Below, in pieces: positions 7,163-8,632 of a stretch of 8,632 bases of DNA (positions are counted from its first letter, which is position 1; the number at the start of each line of letters is the position of its first letter). Below the pieces are notes generated by a model. The model saw nothing but the letters and a program-made list of their open reading frames with translations, did no database searches and was not told where the DNA came from. The position numbers and the translations under genes are program-made. Origin of the DNA: Thermococcus sp. (lineage in GTDB: Archaea; Methanobacteriota_B; Thermococci; Thermococcales; Thermococcaceae); NCBI GenBank assembly GCA_027062125.1, contig JAMOTW010000073.1, forward strand, positions 1-8,632, read 5' to 3'.

Positions 7163-7278
7163 GAATTCACGCTCTCAAGATCTTTCCGCATGGGTTCTAT
7201 TTGAATCGCGCTCCGAAGGAGCGCTAAGAAACATGAACTCCTTTAAAAGGCACTCTCAATGGGAATTCACGTTCTCAA
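7163..7278 (+). repeat. Pair of 16-nt direct repeats exactly 100 nt apart
   Basis: GAATTCACGCTCTCAA (7163-7178) and GAATTCACGTTCTCAA (7263-7278) differ at one base. They bracket the triloop hairpin at 7208-7224 and suggest a local duplication inside the left arm. Confidence 0.75.
7208..7224. repeat. GAA-triloop hairpin, left arm
   Basis: GCGCTCC-GAA-GGAGCGC, a perfect 7-bp stem lying 142 nt from the tRNA-proximal hairpin. The right-arm equivalent (7899-7915, offset 146 nt) is GACGCCC-GAA-GGGCGTC: same architecture, different stem. Confidence 0.8.
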
Positions 7279-7320
7279 AGAGATAATTCGGGAAGAAATC
7301 CGGTCGAAGAACAGCATTCC

Positions 7321-7366
7321 AAAAAGGAATCACGAACTTTGATGAAACTTTGCCCAGCAAAGTTTC
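7321..7366 (-). terminator. Hairpin repeat copy 4 directly after the CAT tRNA; possible terminator
   Basis: On the minus strand a perfect 10-bp stem GAAACTTTGC/GCAAAGTTTC with loop TGG (7366-7344) begins 2 nt after the encoded CCA. The tail ATCAAAGTTCGTGATTCC and T5 (7325-7321) follow. Position, stem and T run fit the end of the tRNA-Asn/CAT tRNA transcript. It is also one copy of the dispersed hairpin-plus-tail repeat, so repeat and terminator are not mutually exclusive calls. Confidence 0.55.
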
Positions 7367-7368
7367 GA

Positions 7369-7446
7369 TGGTGGGCCCGGGGGGCTTTGAACCCCCGACC
7401 ACGCGGTTATGAGCCGCGCGCTCTGACCAGGCTGAGCTACGGGCCC
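7369..7446 (-). tRNA. tRNA with CAT anticodon (Ile2 or elongator Met)
   Basis: Complete cloverleaf on the minus strand: acceptor GGGCCCG/CGGGCCC, D arm GCTCAGCCTGGTCAGAGC, anticodon stem CGCGG/CCGCG with loop CTCATAA (anticodon CAT, bases 7411-7409), T arm GGGGG-TTCAAAG-CCCCC, discriminator A and encoded CCA (7371-7369). It is not the initiator, which in archaea starts A1-U72. The GGGCCCG acceptor is like the one I remember for archaeal tRNA-Ile(GAT), so I lean to tRNA-Ile2, whose C34 is converted to agmatidine by TiaS; elongator Met remains possible and automated annotation may call it Met. It lies 5 nt after tRNA-Asn and shares its promoter. Confidence 0.93.
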
Positions 7447-7451
7447 ACTGA

Positions 7452-7527
7452 TGGCGCCGCCGCCCGGACTCGAACCGGGGACCGCCGGATTAACAGTCCG
7501 GCGCTCTACCGACTAAGCTACGGCGGC
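7452..7527 (-). tRNA. tRNA-Asn(GTT)
   Basis: Complete cloverleaf on the minus strand: acceptor GCCGCCG/CGGCGGC, D arm GCTTAGTCGGTAGAGC, anticodon stem CCGGA/TCCGG with loop CTGTTAA (anticodon GTT, bases 7494-7492), T arm CCCGG-TTCGAGT-CCGGG, discriminator G and encoded CCA (7454-7452). No intron. First gene of a two-tRNA unit: the CAT tRNA follows after 5 nt (7447-7451). Confidence 0.97.
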
Positions 7528-7555
7528 ACGACCCAATGTAGGGAATATGGGGTGG

Positions 7556-7565
7556 ATTTATAAAT
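7556..7565 (-). promoter_or_regulatory. TATA box of the tRNA-Asn / CAT tRNA unit
   Basis: ATTTATAAAT, centred near 7560 with an upstream GTAAG on the minus strand. The predicted start is near 7534, about 7 nt before the tRNA-Asn 5' end. Confidence 0.75.
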
Positions 7566-7631
7566 CTTACGGTGTTTGCTTGGAGCCCTGAGAAGGGGCC
7601 TCCCGTAGTGGGCGGGGTTCATTCGGGGCTA

Positions 7632-7646
7632 CGAAAACTTTATATT
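7632..7646 (+). promoter_or_regulatory. BRE/TATA promoter of tRNA-Thr
   Basis: CGAAAACTTTATATT: a BRE (CGAAAA) followed by a TATA box centred near 7643. The predicted start is near 7668-7670, at the tRNA 5' end. It is divergent from the tRNA-Asn promoter across about 65 bp. Confidence 0.8.
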
Positions 7647-7669
7647 TTCCCCGGGGGTCTTTAAACCGT

Positions 7670-7746
7670 GCCCCGGTAGCCTAGCCTGGCGGGGCGGCGG
7701 ACTTGTAATCCGCCGGTCGCGGGTTCAAATCCCGCCCGGGGCTCCA
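7670..7746 (+). tRNA. tRNA-Thr(TGT)
   Basis: Complete cloverleaf: acceptor GCCCCGG/CCGGGGC, D arm GCCTAGCCTGGCGGGGC, anticodon stem GCGGA/TCCGC with loop CTTGTAA (anticodon TGT, bases 7704-7706), T arm GCGGG-TTCAAAT-CCCGC, discriminator T and encoded CCA (7744-7746). No intron. It has its own promoter and a hairpin repeat starting 6 nt after the CCA. Confidence 0.97.
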
Positions 7747-7752
7747 TTCTAA

Positions 7753-7800
7753 CAAACTTCGCCTGCGCGAAGTTTGACCAAGGTTCGTAGCTCTTTTCTA
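7753..7800 (+). terminator. Hairpin repeat copy 5 directly after tRNA-Thr; possible terminator
   Basis: Perfect 10-bp stem CAAACTTCGC/GCGAAGTTTG (7753-7762, 7767-7776) with loop CTGC, then the tail ACCAAGGTTCGTAGCTC and TTTTCT (7794-7799). Relative to its tRNA it has the same position and orientation as copy 4 has to the CAT tRNA. The T run is short, so termination here is less certain than the repeat identity. Confidence 0.55.
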
Positions 7801-7882
7801 ATAAGGCTAAAGGTCTAGTGATTTTCTCTTTGAATAAGCTTGTTTTTGAAATGGGGAACTTTTCAACTCGCCCCCCGGTATG

Positions 7883-7936
7883 GGTTTAAGTTTAAACCGA
7901 CGCCCGAAGGGCGTCAAGAAGGGAGTAAACCCTCCC
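7883..7936. repeat. Three consecutive hairpins in the right arm
   Basis: GGTTTA-AGTT-TAAACC (7883-7888, 7893-7898) is followed without gap by GACGCCC-GAA-GGGCGTC (7899-7915), and after 5 nt by GGGAG/CTCCC (7921-7925, 7932-7936). The middle one is the equivalent of the left-arm hairpin at 7208-7224. Confidence 0.75.
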
Positions 7937-7937
7937 G

Positions 7938-8000
7938 ACAAGGATTTCTAAAACGTGTTCTCTTTGAGAACAAGAACCTCCTGAAGGAGAAAATCCTTGT
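7938..8000. repeat. Nested multi-helix element
   Basis: An outer 10-bp stem ACAAGGATTT/AAATCCTTGT (7938-7947, 7991-8000) encloses two hairpins: TGTTCTC-TTT-GAGAACA (7956-7972) and CTCC-TGAA-GGAG (7978-7989). This would fold as a three-way junction in RNA or a branched cruciform in DNA. Confidence 0.65.
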
Positions 8001-8017
8001 ATTATGGTCCCCCAAGG

Positions 8018-8056
8018 AAGAGCTACCAACTTTTGGTGAAGCTTTCCAAAAGCTTC
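8018..8056 (-). repeat. Hairpin-plus-tail repeat, copy 6
   Basis: On the minus strand GAAGCTTT/AAAGCTTC (8 bp, 8056-8038) with a 3-nt loop, then ACCAAAAGTTGGTAGCTCTTC. Counterpart of copy 3; the two share ACTTTTGGTGAAGCTTT exactly. It faces copy 5, so the pair brackets one module of about 300 nt. Confidence 0.85.
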
Positions 8057-8102
8057 AGCGTTGACGGAAAAATTGAGTGCTTTTTTGAAGTTGCCAATTT
8101 CT

Positions 8103-8190
8103 AAGCAAGTTTCTGTTTAATCTGCTCTTTGAAGAGTGTTTCACCCCCAACGGCGTCCGAAGGACGCCAGAATAAGTTTGAAACTGCTTG
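8103..8190. repeat. Nested hairpin with GAA-triloop core, right arm
   Basis: Outer imperfect stem AAGCAAGTTTC (8103-8113) with GAAACTGCTT (8180-8189), one bulged base. Inside are CTCT-TTGA-AGAG (8125-8136) and the core GGCGTCC-GAA-GGACGCC (8152-8168). Equivalent to the nested hairpin at 6887-6933. Confidence 0.7.
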
Positions 8191-8288
8191 AAAGTGCTTG
8201 TTTGGAGGTTAAACTCATCCAACAACTGCCAAATCCACCAGTGCACGACTGATTTTTGCCCATTAATGAGAAATGGAACATTCTGATT

Positions 8289-8316
8289 AAACTTTGCTCT
8301 GCAAAGTCTGTTCGCC
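8289..8316 (+). repeat. Terminal hairpin of the right arm (copy 7)
   Basis: ACTTTGC-TCT-GCAAAGT (8291-8307) followed by CTGTTCGCC. It aligns with the minus strand of copy 2, but the conserved tail is replaced by different sequence. It lies about 40-65 nt beyond the gcvPB stop. Confidence 0.7.
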
Positions 8317-8336
8317 TGTGCAAACGAGACAGTAAG

Positions 8337-8341
8337 AAAAA
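8337..8341 (-). terminator. Possible oligo-T terminator of gcvPB
   Basis: A T5 run on the minus strand, 11 nt after the gcvPB stop codon and before the right repeat array. Short, so tentative. Confidence 0.3.
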
Positions 8342-8352
8342 TGGAAGGCAAG

Positions 8353-8632
8353 TCAGATGTCGATCTCGCCCTTCTCCTTGAGCTCCCTGTACATGCGCCA
8401 GGTTATCACGGGCCTCTTGGCGGCGAGAACGTCGTCCACCCTCTTGACGGCGGTGTTGTGCGGGGCGCTCTTGACGATCTCCGGGTTGCTGTAGGCTTCG
8501 TCGCTTATCCTCTTGAGGGCCTCGACGTACGCGTCGATCTCCTCCTTGCTGACGGTCTCGGTTGGCTCTATCATGAGCGCCTCATGGACTATCAGCGGGA
8601 AGTATATGGTGGGCGCATGTAGTCCGAAGTCG
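8353..8632 (-). CDS. gcvPB: Glycine dehydrogenase (decarboxylating) subunit 2, C-terminal 92 residues
   Basis: C-terminal end of the P-protein subunit 2 of the glycine cleavage system, the PLP enzyme that decarboxylates glycine and passes the aminomethyl group to lipoyl-GcvH; archaea typically carry P protein as two subunits (GcvPA and GcvPB). The visible part runs from DFGLHAPTIYFPLIVHEAL through MIEPTETVSKEEIDAYVEAL to AKRPVITWRMYRELKEKGEI and a TGA stop at 8355-8353. The HAPT, MIEPTE and the SAPHNT-like segments are typical of the GcvP C-terminal domain. The PLP lysine and the N-terminal part lie beyond the right edge, so integrity of the gene cannot be judged. The open frame runs unbroken through the ATG at 8574 to the edge, so that ATG is internal and not the start. 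Confidence 0.92.
   Translation of the reverse strand, partial: DFGLHAPTIYFPLIVHEALMIEPTETVSKEEIDAYVEALKRISDEAYSNPEIVKSAPHNTAVKRVDDVLAAKRPVITWRMYRELKEKGEIDI

Larger units (their letters stand above)
6756..7366 (-). repeat. Left arm (L) of a large imperfect inverted duplication around the tRNA cluster
   Basis: A noncoding array of about 611 nt that starts 2 nt after the CCA end of the CAT tRNA and runs outward on the minus strand. It matches the right arm 7753-8316 in inverted orientation. Matched blocks (left/right): tRNA-proximal hairpins 7344-7366 / 7753-7776; triloop hairpins 7208-7224 / 7899-7915; hairpin copies 7066-7111 / 8018-8056; AGCGYTGRCGGAA block 7013-6982 / 8057-8088; GTGTTTCACCC 6935-6925 / 8136-8146 (exact); triloop hairpins 6903-6919 / 8152-8168; CCAGTGCACG 6833-6824 / 8238-8247 (exact); GCAAAGTYTGTTCGCCT 6771-6755 / 8301-8317 (16 of 17). 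Offsets from the tRNA end agree within about 12 nt until a 53-nt insertion in the left arm (7014-7066), after which they differ by a constant 47-51 nt. No protein gene lies in it. Confidence 0.8.
7753..8316 (+). repeat. Right arm (R) of the large imperfect inverted duplication
   Basis: A noncoding array of about 564 nt that starts 6 nt after the tRNA-Thr CCA and runs outward to 36 nt before the gcvPB stop. Order: tRNA-proximal hairpin (7753), CTCTTTGA motif (7826), hairpins at 7883-8000, opposite-facing hairpin copy (8018-8056), AGCG block (8057), GTGTTTCACCC (8136), triloop hairpin (8152), CCAGTGCACG (8238), terminal hairpin (8289-8307) and GTTCGCC (8310-8316). Every main landmark has a partner at the corresponding distance in the left arm. 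Indels not divisible by three, and no shared reading frame, argue against coding capacity. Confidence 0.8.

Noticed and set aside
7338..7372. C/D box sRNA, prompted by TGATGAA at 7340-7346
   Set aside because: No CTGA D box at suitable distance and no C'/D' pair; the match lies in the hairpin repeat tail.
7339..7563. 74-codon plus-strand frame across two tRNA genes
   Set aside because: Translation of the antisense of tRNA-Asn and the CAT tRNA; not a gene.
6756..8316. Transposon with terminal inverted repeats carrying tRNA genes
   Set aside because: The inverted homology covers almost the whole interval rather than only the ends. No transposase, no target-site duplication was found, and the tRNAs look like ordinary chromosomal genes. 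Kept only as one hypothesis for the origin of the arms.
6700..8320. CRISPR array
   Set aside because: Repeats alternate in orientation, differ in sequence and spacing, and lack regular unique spacers; they do not resemble Thermococcales CRISPR repeats.
7840..8351. Frames of 74 (plus) and 98 (minus) codons in the right arm
   Set aside because: They lie in hairpin-rich repeats. The left arm has indels not divisible by three and no matching frame, so coding is not conserved.

Overview
The window comes from a hyperthermophilic euryarchaeon of the order Thermococcales, most likely Thermococcus. The evidence is a split archaeal-type RNA polymerase (separate RpoH, RpoB and RpoA') close to the Thermococcus proteins as I remember them, archaeal BRE/TATA promoters, GAGGTGA-type Shine-Dalgarno sites, tRNA genes with encoded CCA ends, and a GC-rich coding part against an AT-rich intergenic part.

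Layout. Positions 1-5975 hold, on the minus strand, the operon rpoH > rpoB > rpoA1; rpoA1 runs off the left edge. Its promoter lies near 6040-6053. The right edge (8353-8632, minus) holds the last 92 codons of glycine dehydrogenase subunit 2 (gcvPB). The roughly 2.35 kb between them has no convincing protein gene. At its centre are three tRNA genes: tRNA-Asn(GTT) and a CAT tRNA (Met or Ile2) in tandem on the minus strand, and tRNA-Thr(TGT) divergently on the plus strand, each unit with its own TATA box.

The striking part is what surrounds the tRNAs. The two flanks, 6756-7366 and 7753-8316, are diverged copies of each other in inverted orientation. Each starts 2-6 nt after a tRNA CCA end and runs outward with the same series of hairpins at matching distances. 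Hairpin stems change while pairing is kept. At least six copies of a hairpin-plus-tail repeat (tail like CAAAGTTCGTAGCTC) are embedded. A further, more decayed module seems to continue on the left to about 6340. Separately, a TATA box at 6166-6174, a long imperfect stem (6224-6328) and an oligo-T tract suggest a small plus-strand RNA.

The polymerase genes form one transcription unit for core transcription, and gcvPB belongs to glycine metabolism. The noncoding arrays look like either structured trailers or terminators of the tRNA units, or a mobile or recombining noncoding repeat that settled at tRNA 3' ends. The sequence alone does not decide which.
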